Below, piece by piece: positions 15,818-24,441 of a stretch of 64,000 nt of DNA. The stretch is from NCBI GenBank assembly GCA_029782145.1, contig JAKOVH010000016.1, positions 62,001 to 126,000 of the forward strand, given 5' to 3'. The notes below the pieces were generated by a model. It saw only the letters and a list, made by a program, of their open reading frames with translations, was not told the origin of the DNA and did not search any database. Position 1 is the stretch's first letter, and every line of letters starts with the position of its first letter. Origin of the DNA: Actinomycetes bacterium (GTDB lineage Bacteria; Actinomycetota; Acidimicrobiia; Acidimicrobiales; Acidimicrobilacustridaceae). The position numbers and the translations under genes were made by a program.

Positions 15818-17089
15818 GTGAGCTGGCAGCCGCCGCCGCGCCCGGCGTGGGTCGCGGCGGTGAACCGGGGCGAGGTCCTCCCGATCGCCGAGGAGGCGGC
15901 CCGGCCCCTGCGCCCCGACGCCCTGCTCGACGAGGCCCGCGCCCGGCTGGGGCTCGACCACCATGCCGGCGTGGGGGCCATCGACGGCGACGACCGCTTC
16001 CTGGTGCCGCTCGGCGTGGCCTGCGGCGCGCTGGAGGACGAGGCTCGCCTCACGGTGATGGGGCGCTGGATGACCCGCCGCTTCCTCGTGCGGCTGCTCG
16101 AGGTGCGCTTCCAGCTGGCCGCCTACCTGCAGGCCGACCCGGGGGTGCGCGACGAGGAGGTCCGCAGCCCGGTGATCGTCACCGGGGCGCCCCGCACCGG
16201 GACCACCATCCTCTACGGGCTGCTGTCGTGCGACCCGGCCCTCCGGGTGCCCGAGGGATGGGAGCTGCTGCGCCCGGTGCCGCCACCTGATCCCGACCGG
16301 TTCCCGGACCCCGGCCGCCTGGCGCTGGCCGACCAGGAGCTGCGGCTCATGCCGTCGGTGAGCGCCAACCTCGACGCCATCCACACCTACAGCGGGCGCA
16401 TGGCCAAGGAGTGCCTTTCGGCCATGTCGTTCGAGCTGCTCTCCGAGGAGCTCACCGCCCGCTACCACGTGCCGAGCTACGTGGAGCACCTGGCTGCGGC
16501 CGACCTCACCCCGGCCTACGAGATGCACCGGCTGGTGCTGCAGGTGCTGCAGCGGCGCTTCGGCGAGGTGCAGTGGGTGCTGAAGTCGCCTGCCCACCTG
16601 CGGGCCCTGCCCACCCTGCTCGGCGTCTACCCCGACGCCCGCATCGTGGTCACCCACCGAGACCCGCTCACCGTGCTGCCGTCCGTGTCGAGCCTGGTGG
16701 CCACACTGCGGTGGGCCCACAGCGACGCGGTCGACATGGCCGACATCGGTCGCTACCACGCCGAGCTCTACGGCGGCTACCTCGACGCGCTGGTGACCGC
16801 CGACGAGGACGGCCTGCTCGACCCGGCCCGCACCTTCCACGGGCGCTACGCCGACTTCGTGGCCGACCCCATGGGTTCGGTACGGCGCACCTACAGCGCG
16901 GTGGGCCTCGAGCTGTCGCCGGCCACCGAGGCGGCGATGGTGGCGCACCTGGCCGAGCGGCCCAAGGGCGCCAAGGGCGAGCACCGGTACTCGTTCGACG
17001 ACCTGGGGCTCGACCGCCACGCCGAGCAGGCCCGGTTCGCCCGCTACTGCGCACACTTCTCGGTCCCATCGGAGGGAGCTCCCACATGA
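15818..17089 (+). CDS. PAPS-type sulfotransferase family protein
   Basis: A 423-aa paralogue of the protein at 1958-3214. The P-loop GAPRTGTT is at residues 123-130 and VVTHRDPLTVL lies near residue 285. The GTG start at 15818 has GGGGGAG 4-10 bases upstream. The stop overlaps the ATG of the next SDR (ATGA), so both are made together. The recurring sulfotransferase plus SDR pairing suggests related roles on hydroxylated lipids. Confidence 0.8.
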   Translation: MSWQPPPRPAWVAAVNRGEVLPIAEEAARPLRPDALLDEARARLGLDHHAGVGAIDGDDRFLVPLGVACGALEDEARLTVMGRWMTRRFLVRLLEVRFQLAAYLQADPGVRDEEVRSPVIVTGAPRTGTTILYGLLSCDPALRVPEGWELLRPVPPPDPDRFPDPGRLALADQELRLMPSVSANLDAIHTYSGRMAKECLSAMSFELLSEELTARYHVPSYVEHLAAADLTPAYEMHRLVLQVLQRRFGEVQWVLKSPAHLRALPTLLGVYPDARIVVTHRDPLTVLPSVSSLVATLRWAHSDAVDMADIGRYHAELYGGYLDALVTADEDGLLDPARTFHGRYADFVADPMGSVRRTYSAVGLELSPATEAAMVAHLAERPKGAKGEHRYSFDDLGLDRHAEQARFARYCAHFSVPSEGAPT

Positions 17090-17859
17090 CCGTCGACGAC
17101 GACGTCTCCGGCCGGGTCGTCATCCTCACCGGAGCGTCCAGGGGCATCGGCCGCGGACTGGCCCTCCACCTGGCCCGCCGGGGCGTGCACCTGGTCGTGA
17201 CCGGCCGACGCCGTGACCGCCTCGACGCCGTGTCGTCCGAGCTCGACGCGCTGGGCGCGGAGCACCTGGCGGTGGTGGGCGACGTGGCCGACCGCGACGG
17301 CGCCTTCGCGCTGGCCGCCGCCGCGGTGGAGCGCTTCGGGCGCATCGACGGGCTGGTGGCCAACGCCCAGACGTTCCGCTCCGTCACGCCGCTGGAGGAC
17401 GTCACCGAGGCCGACATGGACCTGCTCTACGGCACCGGGCCGAAGGGCACGTTGTGGCTGATGCAGGCGGTGTTCCCGCACATGCGGGACCAGGGCTGGG
17501 GCCGCATCGTGACGATGGGCTCCAACGGGGCGCTGAACGGCGCCGCCGGCTACGGGCCCTACGTGGCGTCGAAGGAGGCGATCCGCGGCCTCACCCGGGT
17601 GGCGGCCCGCGAGTGGGGCCGGCACGGCATCACCGTCAACTGCGTCTGCCCGGTGTCGGTGGCGCACCGCACCCCACCGACCGACGACCCCCAGCGGGCC
17701 GCCGTGTTCGCCGCCACCTTCGCCAACCAGCCCGTCGCCCGCGACGGCGACGCCGAGGACGACATCGGTCCCGTCGTCACGTTCCTGCTCTCCGACGCCT
17801 GCCGCTACATGACGGGCCAGACCCTCATGGCCGACGGCGGCGCCATCATGCTGCGGTAG
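17086..17859 (+). CDS. Short-chain dehydrogenase/reductase
   Basis: A 257-aa classical SDR: TGASRGIG near residue 16, the NAG motif read as VANAQT (Asn kept, Gly lost), Ser in TMGSNGA, and YVASKEA. The end is TLMADGGAIMLR. It is translationally coupled to the sulfotransferase. It converges on the next gene with 18 bases between the stops. Confidence 0.85.
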   Translation: MTVDDDVSGRVVILTGASRGIGRGLALHLARRGVHLVVTGRRRDRLDAVSSELDALGAEHLAVVGDVADRDGAFALAAAAVERFGRIDGLVANAQTFRSVTPLEDVTEADMDLLYGTGPKGTLWLMQAVFPHMRDQGWGRIVTMGSNGALNGAAGYGPYVASKEAIRGLTRVAAREWGRHGITVNCVCPVSVAHRTPPTDDPQRAAVFAATFANQPVARDGDAEDDIGPVVTFLLSDACRYMTGQTLMADGGAIMLR

Positions 17860-17877
17860 GGCTCGGCGGCCCGCCGG

Positions 17878-19038
17878 TCAGGTGCGGAAGCGCCAGGCGA
17901 GGTGGCGGCGGCGGGCGGCGAGCTGCTCGGAGCGCTGACGGCTGTCCACCGTGCGGGTGGCCGGGGGCAGGGCGGCCGCCGCCTGCTCGACGGGCACCAC
18001 CCGCGTCGCCGGGGTGGGGACCTCGCCGTCGGTCCAGAACGCCCGGAAGGTGAGCAGGCCGGTGCGCCGGCCGCCGGCATCGAGCCAGTTGGCCACGCCG
18101 GGGTCGACGTGCGACACGACCAACCGGATGCGGTCGTCGGCATCGACGGGGGCCTGGGTGTGGTTGAGGGAGCTGATCCGCTCGGTCACGTCGACCAGCT
18201 CGAACCAGCCCATCTCGTAGAGCTGGAAGGTCCAGTAGGGCGCCGGGGGCCGCGGCACCTCGACCACGAGGGCGTCGTCGGGCCCGAGGTCCCAGAAGCA
18301 GAAGGCGTAGCGGGCGGCGTCGAGGCCCTTGGCCTGGGCGAACGGCGGCCGGAACCGGTTGTCCTCGCCCTCGGCGCGACGCTCGCGGAGGTAGCGGTTC
18401 CAGTGCTCGACGGAGTGCACGACGCCGTCGATGCCCTCCCGCAGCTGCGTGGCGAGGGTGGCGGGGGAGCGGCGCTCGGCCGGGGCAGCGGCGTCGGCGT
18501 CGAGGCACTCGATGGTGAAGGTGGCGGGCTCGGCCTCCCGCCAGTCGAAGTAGTACTCCCGGATCGACACGGTGAGCGACCCCTCCGGCAGCGGGACGTC
18601 GCCGCCCTCGCCCACCACGATGTCGATCTCGTCGCCTTCGCCGATCCCGAGCTCGGAGGCGGTGACCTCCACCAGGGTGCCCCACGTGGGCAGGTGCATG
18701 AAGCCGGCGCGCACGGCGAGGATGAACTCCTCGCACGAGTGCATCAGGCCCCGGATGCGGTAGCGGCGGCCCGGCTCCACTCGGGCGTGGCGGTACACGT
18801 TGTCGGCGTTCGGCCCGCCCCACTGGGTGACGAGGTCGTTCTGGCGGTGGAAGGCGGGTCGGCGGGGGTCGGCGTGGAAGACCGACCACCCGAGCCAGCA
18901 GAGCGACTGCTCCAGCACGTGGGCCACGCCGTCGGCGCGGTCGGCGGCCTCGGTCGGGTAGTCGTCGTCGGCCAGCCGGCGGCCGAGGGCCGCCAGGCGA
19001 TCGGTCACCTCACCCCACGCCACCAGGTCGTCGCCCAT
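17878..19038 (-). CDS. DUF1214-type hypothetical protein
   Basis: A 386-aa protein whose C-terminal half resembles DUF1214: YWTFQLYEMGWFE, then ISSLNHTQAPVDADDRIRLV and VSHVDPGVANWLDAGG. The middle has an all-beta segment (YRIRGLMHSCEEFILAVRAG). Proteins of this kind occur beside steroid and lipid catabolic genes; the activity is not known. Start ATG 19038 is taken because the upstream frame is antisense-like. It is followed on its 5' side by the VOC gene, same strand, 29 bases away. Confidence 0.7.
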   Translation of the reverse strand: MGDDLVAWGEVTDRLAALGRRLADDDYPTEAADRADGVAHVLEQSLCWLGWSVFHADPRRPAFHRQNDLVTQWGGPNADNVYRHARVEPGRRYRIRGLMHSCEEFILAVRAGFMHLPTWGTLVEVTASELGIGEGDEIDIVVGEGGDVPLPEGSLTVSIREYYFDWREAEPATFTIECLDADAAAPAERRSPATLATQLREGIDGVVHSVEHWNRYLRERRAEGEDNRFRPPFAQAKGLDAARYAFCFWDLGPDDALVVEVPRPPAPYWTFQLYEMGWFELVDVTERISSLNHTQAPVDADDRIRLVVSHVDPGVANWLDAGGRRTGLLTFRAFWTDGEVPTPATRVVPVEQAAAALPPATRTVDSRQRSEQLAARRRHLAWRFRT

Positions 19039-19067
19039 GGCGGCCACCCTACGGGCGCCGGCGACGG

Positions 19068-19451
19068 TCAGGCGGTGTGGATCTGGCCCAGCTCGACGAG
19101 GTGCCCGTCGGGGTCCCTCACCATGGCGATGGTGACGTTCCACTGGGGCCGGTGCACGGGCTCCATCACCGGCTCGGCTCCCGAGTCGACCGCACGCCGG
19201 AAGAGGCCGGGGGCGTCGTCGGTCTGCACGAACACCTTCCAGAACCCGCCGCCCGGACCGGGCGCGGCCGGCTCGCTGTGTCGAGCCAGCATGAGCTGGG
19301 ATCCCTCGCCCTTCCTGCCGACGATCACCTCGGCGACCTCGGGGGCGTCGATGCGGGCGAGCACGTCGAGGCCGAGCACCTCCGCATAGAAGTGCTCGGA
19401 GCGCTCGAGGTCGCTGACGTTGATGGCGACGTTGCCGATGCTGACCTGCAC
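19068..19451 (-). CDS. VOC/glyoxalase-family protein
   Basis: A 127-aa single vicinal-oxygen-chelate domain: IGNVAINVSDLERSEHFYAE at the start and VRDPDGHLVELGQ at the end. GTG 19451 is chosen because AGGAG lies 7 bases upstream; an earlier ATG at 19505 adds 18 non-family residues. The metal ligands appear partly replaced. Possible roles include glyoxalase, dioxygenase or epimerase chemistry; none is indicated. Confidence 0.75.
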   Translation of the reverse strand: MQVSIGNVAINVSDLERSEHFYAEVLGLDVLARIDAPEVAEVIVGRKGEGSQLMLARHSEPAAPGPGGGFWKVFVQTDDAPGLFRRAVDSGAEPVMEPVHRPQWNVTIAMVRDPDGHLVELGQIHTA

Positions 19452-19539
19452 GGTGGCGCTCCTGGAGGGATCGGACGGTCCGGCCGGGAAGCACACATCG
19501 ACCATCGGGCCCCGGACGGTGGGATAACGACGTTACATC

Positions 19540-19606
<67 letters not shown>

Positions 19607-19615
19607 TCGGGGACG

Positions 19616-21667
19616 TCAGCTCCCCGGGCTGGGTCGGACCATCACGACGCAGACATCGTCGCGACCGCTGGTGCCCACCACGTCGGCCACCAGGCGCTCG
19701 GCCCGCTGCTGCCCGGCGAGGCCCGCAGGGAGCGCCCGGGCCGCGCGCACCAGCCGAGCGACGCCCTCGTCGTAGGGCAGCCCCGGCTCCTCGACCAGCC
19801 CGTCGGTGAAGGCGATGAGCTCGAAGTGCTCCGGCAGCTGCAGCTCGGTCTGGTGTCGCTCCCCGACCTGCAGGCCGAGCAGCGTGCCGCCCGGGTGGTC
19901 GAGCTCCACCACCTCGTCGTCGAGCAGCAGCAGCGGCGCGGGGTGCCCCGCCCGCGAGTACACGAGCGTGCGGGTGCGCGGGTCGTAGGTGGCCACGAAC
20001 GCGGTGGCGTAGCTGCCGGGCCGGCTCACCTCGAGCAGCCTGCTGGCGGCGGTCACCGCGTCGGCCGGGCCGGCGCCGTGGGTGAGCACGCCGTCGATCG
20101 AGTGGCGCAGCTTCGCCATGCTCGGCGCGACGTGCACGCCGTGGCCGCTCACGTCGCCCACCACGATCGCCACCCGCCCGTCGGGCAAGGGCAGCACGTC
20201 CCACCAGTCCCCGCCGATCTCCCGGCCCACGGCAGCCGGCACGTAGCAGGTGCCGACCTCGTGGCCCTCGATGTGCCGCTCGCTGTCGGGGAGCAGGGCC
20301 CGCTGCATGATCGTGGCGACCCGGCGCTCCTCGGCCAGGCTCTGCGCCTTCTGCAGCGAGAGCGCCGCCCGGTCGGCGATCTGTGACGCGGCCAGCACGG
20401 CGCCCGGCTCGAGCGGCCGGCGCGTCGTCCCCGAGAGGCTGAGCACCCCCAGCACCTCGCCGCCGGCGCGCACCGGCAGCACCACGCCGCTCGTGAGGCC
20501 CATGTCGGCGACGGCGCGCAGGTACTCGGTGTCGGCGCTGACGTCGAGGTTGCCCTCGGGCCGGACGGAGGGCACCTCCACGGTCCGCCCGGTCCGGAAG
20601 CACTCGGCCACCGGCGAGCCCGACCGCACGGTCACGGGGAAGCGCAGGGTCAGCACCTCGGCGAGATCGGGCCGTGTGGCGTGGGCCGTCCACGCTCGCC
20701 GCAGCAGGTCGCCCTCGGGCACGAAGACGGTCGCCACGTCGACCAGCTCCGGCACCACGACGGTGACCAGGCGGCGCAGGACGCCTTCCGGGTCGGCCTC
20801 GGCCATCAGGGCGGCAGAGGCCGAGGCCACCACCTCGAGGCGGCGGTTCGCCGTCTCCGCCTCCCGGCGGGCCTCGCGCTCGGCGGCCAGGAGCATCTCC
20901 CGCTCGGCCTCGTGCTCCCAGCGCTCGCTGACGTCGAGCACGAAGCTCACCCCCTCCCGGTCCGAGCCCTGGAGGAACGCCGTGCCGACCAGCACCGGCA
21001 CCCGGGTGCCGTCCTTGCGGACGTACTCCTTCTCGTAGGGTTCGTGGAAGCCGTGGACGGCCAGCTCGGCGACCGTCTCCTCGTCGACCGCCTCGTACTC
21101 GGGCGGCGTGAGCGCCCTCCAGTCGATGCGGCCCGCCTCCAGGTCGTCACGCGAGTAGCCGACGGTGCGCAGGAAGGCATCGTTGGCGCCGGTGACGGGC
21201 CCTTCGAGCTGCCAGAACAGCACCCCGATGAGCCCCATGTCGGCGAGGCGGCGGTATCGGCGCTGGAAGGCGGCGGACCGGCGGGCCGCCTGGTCGCGCT
21301 GGTGGACGACCAGCACGACGGCGCCCGCCGAGAGCAGGAACGTGGCGAGCGACACCGGTCCGGCCGGTGCCTCGAGGTCGAAGGACCGGGCCGGCGGCAC
21401 GATGGTGAGCCAGAACCCGACGAACGCCAGGGCGGTGGCCACGACGGCGGGCCACGTGCCGGCGAGGGCGGCCACCACCGCCACGGTGGCCAGGTAGGCG
21501 CTGCCGATGCGGTACGAGGGGTCGTCGACCTGGTAGGTGACGATCGCGACGAGCGCCGGCAGCAGGACGGCGAGGGGGAAGCCGAGCGAAGGAGGGAGGC
21601 CCCGGCGCAGCCAGCGACCCCATCGGCCCTGCGGGCCCTGCGCGGGGGCGCTCGCCTGCGGCTCCAC
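19616..21667 (-). CDS. Membrane sensor Ser/Thr phosphatase (DUF4118-PAS-GAF-SpoIIE)
   Basis: A 683-aa protein. Residues 25-125 hold four membrane helices like the DUF4118 module of KdpD. A PAS domain follows (VGYSRDDLEAGRIDWRAL, then VSERWEHEAE), then a coiled linker, a GAF domain (residues 280-420) and a C-terminal PP2C/SpoIIE phosphatase with GGDWWDV, VGDVSGHG and FTDGLVE. RsbU-like enzymes of this kind dephosphorylate anti-sigma-factor antagonists. The GTG at 21667 has no clear ribosome site. It is divergent from the PAP2 gene across 85 bases. Confidence 0.85.
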   Translation of the reverse strand: MEPQASAPAQGPQGRWGRWLRRGLPPSLGFPLAVLLPALVAIVTYQVDDPSYRIGSAYLATVAVVAALAGTWPAVVATALAFVGFWLTIVPPARSFDLEAPAGPVSLATFLLSAGAVVLVVHQRDQAARRSAAFQRRYRRLADMGLIGVLFWQLEGPVTGANDAFLRTVGYSRDDLEAGRIDWRALTPPEYEAVDEETVAELAVHGFHEPYEKEYVRKDGTRVPVLVGTAFLQGSDREGVSFVLDVSERWEHEAEREMLLAAEREARREAETANRRLEVVASASAALMAEADPEGVLRRLVTVVVPELVDVATVFVPEGDLLRRAWTAHATRPDLAEVLTLRFPVTVRSGSPVAECFRTGRTVEVPSVRPEGNLDVSADTEYLRAVADMGLTSGVVLPVRAGGEVLGVLSLSGTTRRPLEPGAVLAASQIADRAALSLQKAQSLAEERRVATIMQRALLPDSERHIEGHEVGTCYVPAAVGREIGGDWWDVLPLPDGRVAIVVGDVSGHGVHVAPSMAKLRHSIDGVLTHGAGPADAVTAASRLLEVSRPGSYATAFVATYDPRTRTLVYSRAGHPAPLLLLDDEVVELDHPGGTLLGLQVGERHQTELQLPEHFELIAFTDGLVEEPGLPYDEGVARLVRAARALPAGLAGQQRAERLVADVVGTSGRDDVCVVMVRPSPGS

Positions 21668-21752
21668 GGGCGAAACCGTAGCCAAGCGATCAGCCCTGGA
21701 TCTCCCCGGTGGATCGACCGAGGAGGGCCGGACGGCTGGTAGGACTGGCCCG

Positions 21753-22352
21753 GTGATCGTCGTGGATCTCACGTCCGTGCTGGTGGGAGGAGCGGTCCTG
21801 GCCGGTTCGGTGGTGGGTGCGAGCGGTGCGACCATCCCGTCGGCCGAGGCGGCCGTCTTCCGGAAGGTGAACCGGCTACCGGACTGGCTGTACGTGCCAT
21901 TGTGGGTGCCGATGCAGATGGGCAACCTCGTGGTGGGCACCGCAGCCGGGCTCCTGGCCGCCCTCCTCCTCGGCGAGTGGCGGGTCGCCGTCGCCGTGGT
22001 CGTGGCCGTGGCGCTCAAGCTCGTGGCCGAGCGCGTGCTGCGCCACCGGATGGCCCCCTACCTCGCCGTGCGGCAGCGGCCCGGCACCAGCGAGCCCGGC
22101 GCGGTGCTGCGGGGTGGTGACGTACCGACCGCCGGCCCGAGCTTCCCGTCGGGGCACGTGATCCTGGTGGCGGCGGTGACCTGCGTGGTCGTCGACGTGC
22201 TGCCGGGCTCCTGGGGATGGGCGCTGTTCGTCCTGCCGTTGCTGGTGATGCTCGGTCGCGTCTACGTCGGGGCCCACAACCCGCTCGACGTGACCGCCGG
22301 CCTGGGCGCCGGCCTGGTCGTGGGTGGCGCCCTGGGGCTGGTGCTGGCATGA
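21753..22352 (+). CDS. PAP2-family membrane phosphatase
   Basis: A 199-aa protein with about five membrane helices and phosphatidic-acid phosphatase motifs: FPSGHV, and GRVYVGAHNPLDV, which holds the second active His and Asp. The first motif is weak. Likely substrates are lipid or polyprenyl phosphates at the membrane. The stop overlaps the next ATG (ATGA), so it is coupled to the kinase-like gene. Confidence 0.83.
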   Translation: MIVVDLTSVLVGGAVLAGSVVGASGATIPSAEAAVFRKVNRLPDWLYVPLWVPMQMGNLVVGTAAGLLAALLLGEWRVAVAVVVAVALKLVAERVLRHRMAPYLAVRQRPGTSEPGAVLRGGDVPTAGPSFPSGHVILVAAVTCVVVDVLPGSWGWALFVLPLLVMLGRVYVGAHNPLDVTAGLGAGLVVGGALGLVLA

Positions 22353-23755
22353 CGGCGGCACCCGAAGCGGTGGAGCGATCGCCGGCCGACGTCCTGCGCC
22401 TGGTCGTCGCCGGCGCGCTGCTGGTGGCGGCCGCGCTGGTGTCCCTGCTGTTCGGGGACACCGCCTCGCAGTTCGTCGCCGACGTGCTGGCCGGGCTCGA
22501 GCGGCTGCCCGCCGGCCTGGTGACCGTGGTCGTGATCGCGGGGGAGCTGCTCGGCCTGGCTCTCGTCGTCGTGGGCGGCCTGGTCACCGCGCTGCGCCGG
22601 CGCTGGCACCTCCTGCTCGGGATCGTGCTGGCCGTGGCGATCTCCGTGCCGCTGTTCTGGCTGGTGCGTCCCTCCGGCGACCAGGCCGCCGGCACCGTCA
22701 CCCAGACCCAGCAGTGGCTGCGGGATCTGGAGCTCGAGAGCCCGTCGGCGTTCGCCCTCACCGCTATGGTCGCCATCACCGCCGCGGTCACGCCGTGGGT
22801 GTCGCGGCGCTGGCGTCGGGCGTGGTGGGCGGCTGCGCTCGCGGTGGTCGCCGAGCACCTGCTGTGGGCGCCGGTGTCGTTCGAGATCGTGCTGTCGGTG
22901 CTGTCGGGCTGGGTCGCCGGCGCGGCCAGCGTGGTGCTGGTCGGAGCGCCGTCTCGCCGTCCTACCCCGGAGGCCGTGACGCAGGGGCTCCGGGACGTGG
23001 GCGTCGACGTGGCCGCGCTGGACCCGGCCTCGGTCGACGCGCGCGGGTCCACGCCGTACTTCGGCACGCTGGGCGACGGCACACCGGTGTTCGTGAAGAC
23101 CCTCGGGGTCGACGAGCGCAGCGCCGACCTCCTCTTCCGCCTGTACCGCAGCATCGATCCGCGCGACCTCCACGACGAGCGGCCGTTCTCCTCGCTGCGC
23201 CGCACCGTCGAGCACGAGGCCCTGGTCGCGCTCGTGGCCCGTCAGGCCGGGGTGCTCACACCGCCGCTGCTCGCCATCGCCACCGCCGAGCCCGGCGGCT
23301 TCACCCTCGCCTACGAGGCGGTCGCCGGGCGTTCGCTCGACCGCGAGCCCGACGCCGCCGACCTCGACGAGCTGATCCGGGCGGTGTGGGCCCAGGTCGC
23401 CGTCCTGCGGACCCATCGCATCGCGCACCGCGACCTGCGCCTCGCCAACGTGTTCGTGGGGGACGACCGGCGTGTGTGGCTGATCGACTTCGGGTTCAGC
23501 GAGGTGGCCGTCGACGACGTGCTGCTCGCCGCCGACGTGGCCGAGCTGTTGGCGTCGAGCGCGTCGATCGTCGGCCCGGACCGGGCGTTGGCGGCGGCGC
23601 TCGAGGTGGTGGGCGCCGACGCGGTCCGCTCGGCGGCGCCGCGGCTGAAGCCGGCGCTGCTCAGCGGCGCCACCCGCACGGCGATGAAGGCCCAGCCCGG
23701 CGTGCTCGACGAGCTGGCGCGCCGGGCGGCGGGCGAGCCCGGCACCATCCCGTGA
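22349..23755 (+). CDS. Membrane protein with C-terminal kinase-like domain
   Basis: A 468-aa protein. Residues 15-195 contain about six hydrophobic helices. From about residue 210 there is a protein-kinase-like or aminoglycoside-phosphotransferase-like domain with the catalytic loop IAHRDLRLANVF and the DFG segment LIDFGFSEV. It is coupled to the PAP2 phosphatase, so a phosphorylation/dephosphorylation pair acting on a lipid carrier is possible. That is inference; the substrate is unknown. Confidence 0.75.
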   Translation: MTAAPEAVERSPADVLRLVVAGALLVAAALVSLLFGDTASQFVADVLAGLERLPAGLVTVVVIAGELLGLALVVVGGLVTALRRRWHLLLGIVLAVAISVPLFWLVRPSGDQAAGTVTQTQQWLRDLELESPSAFALTAMVAITAAVTPWVSRRWRRAWWAAALAVVAEHLLWAPVSFEIVLSVLSGWVAGAASVVLVGAPSRRPTPEAVTQGLRDVGVDVAALDPASVDARGSTPYFGTLGDGTPVFVKTLGVDERSADLLFRLYRSIDPRDLHDERPFSSLRRTVEHEALVALVARQAGVLTPPLLAIATAEPGGFTLAYEAVAGRSLDREPDAADLDELIRAVWAQVAVLRTHRIAHRDLRLANVFVGDDRRVWLIDFGFSEVAVDDVLLAADVAELLASSASIVGPDRALAAALEVVGADAVRSAAPRLKPALLSGATRTAMKAQPGVLDELARRAAGEPGTIP

Positions 23756-23769
23756 ACCACGCGTGACGA

Positions 23770-23797
23770 CCGGCCCGGTGCGGAGTCACCGGGCCGG
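23770..23797. terminator. Hairpin between convergent genes
   Basis: CCGGCCCGGTG (23770-23780), loop CGGAGT, CACCGGGCCGG (23787-23797). A perfect 11-bp stem 15 bases after the kinase-like gene and before the 3' end of kdpC. Confidence 0.55.
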
Positions 23798-23868
23798 CCG
23801 TCGGCGTCCCCCAGCCGGTCGCGGCGTGGCCGTTGTCCAGGATCGGGGGACGGGCTTGCGCCGCCGCG

Positions 23869-24441
23869 CTACCCCTGCTGGTCGAGCAGCAGGTTGAGGC
23901 GCAGGACGTTCACCGCCTTCTCGCCGAGGATCCCGAGCGACGGGCCCTCGGTGGCCTGGTCGACGAGCGCGTGCACCCGTTCGACGGCCAGGCCCCGCAC
24001 CCGGGCCACGCGCGGCGCCTGCAGGCGGGCGTTCTCCACCGAGATGTGCGGGTCGAGCCCCGAGCCCGACGCCGTCACCGCGTCGACCGGCACCTGGGCG
24101 TCGGCGGCCAGGCCGTTGGCGGTGCGGTAGTCGGCCGCCCGCTGCTCGACGTCGGCCAGCAGCGTCTGGTCGTTGGGCCCCAGGTTCGAGGCGCCCGAGG
24201 CCAGGGCGTCGTAGCCGTCGCCGGCGGCCGAGGGCCGGGGCCAGAAGTACCGGTCGCCGGTGAACCCCTGGCCGATGAGCTCGGAGCCGACCACCTGGCC
24301 GTTCGAGCTGACGAGCGACCCGTCGGCCTGGTGGCCGAACGCCGCCTGGGCGACGCCGGTGACCACCAGCGGGTACACGAGGCCGCACAGCACGGTGAAG
24401 ACCACCACCATCAGCACGGCGGGGAGGATCTGGCGTCGCAT
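23869..24441 (-). CDS. kdpC: Potassium-transporting ATPase KdpC
   Basis: A 190-aa subunit with an N-terminal membrane helix ([20 protein letters not shown]). Family motifs are [30 protein letters not shown], then [15 protein letters not shown]. It stabilises the KdpFABC complex and ATP binding by KdpB. ATG 24441 overlaps the kdpB stop (ATGA). Last gene of the kdp operon. Confidence 0.95.
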   Translation of the reverse strand: MRRQILPAVLMVVVFTVLCGLVYPLVVTGVAQAAFGHQADGSLVSSNGQVVGSELIGQGFTGDRYFWPRPSAAGDGYDALASGASNLGPNDQTLLADVEQRAADYRTANGLAADAQVPVDAVTASGSGLDPHISVENARLQAPRVARVRGLAVERVHALVDQATEGPSLGILGEKAVNVLRLNLLLDQQG

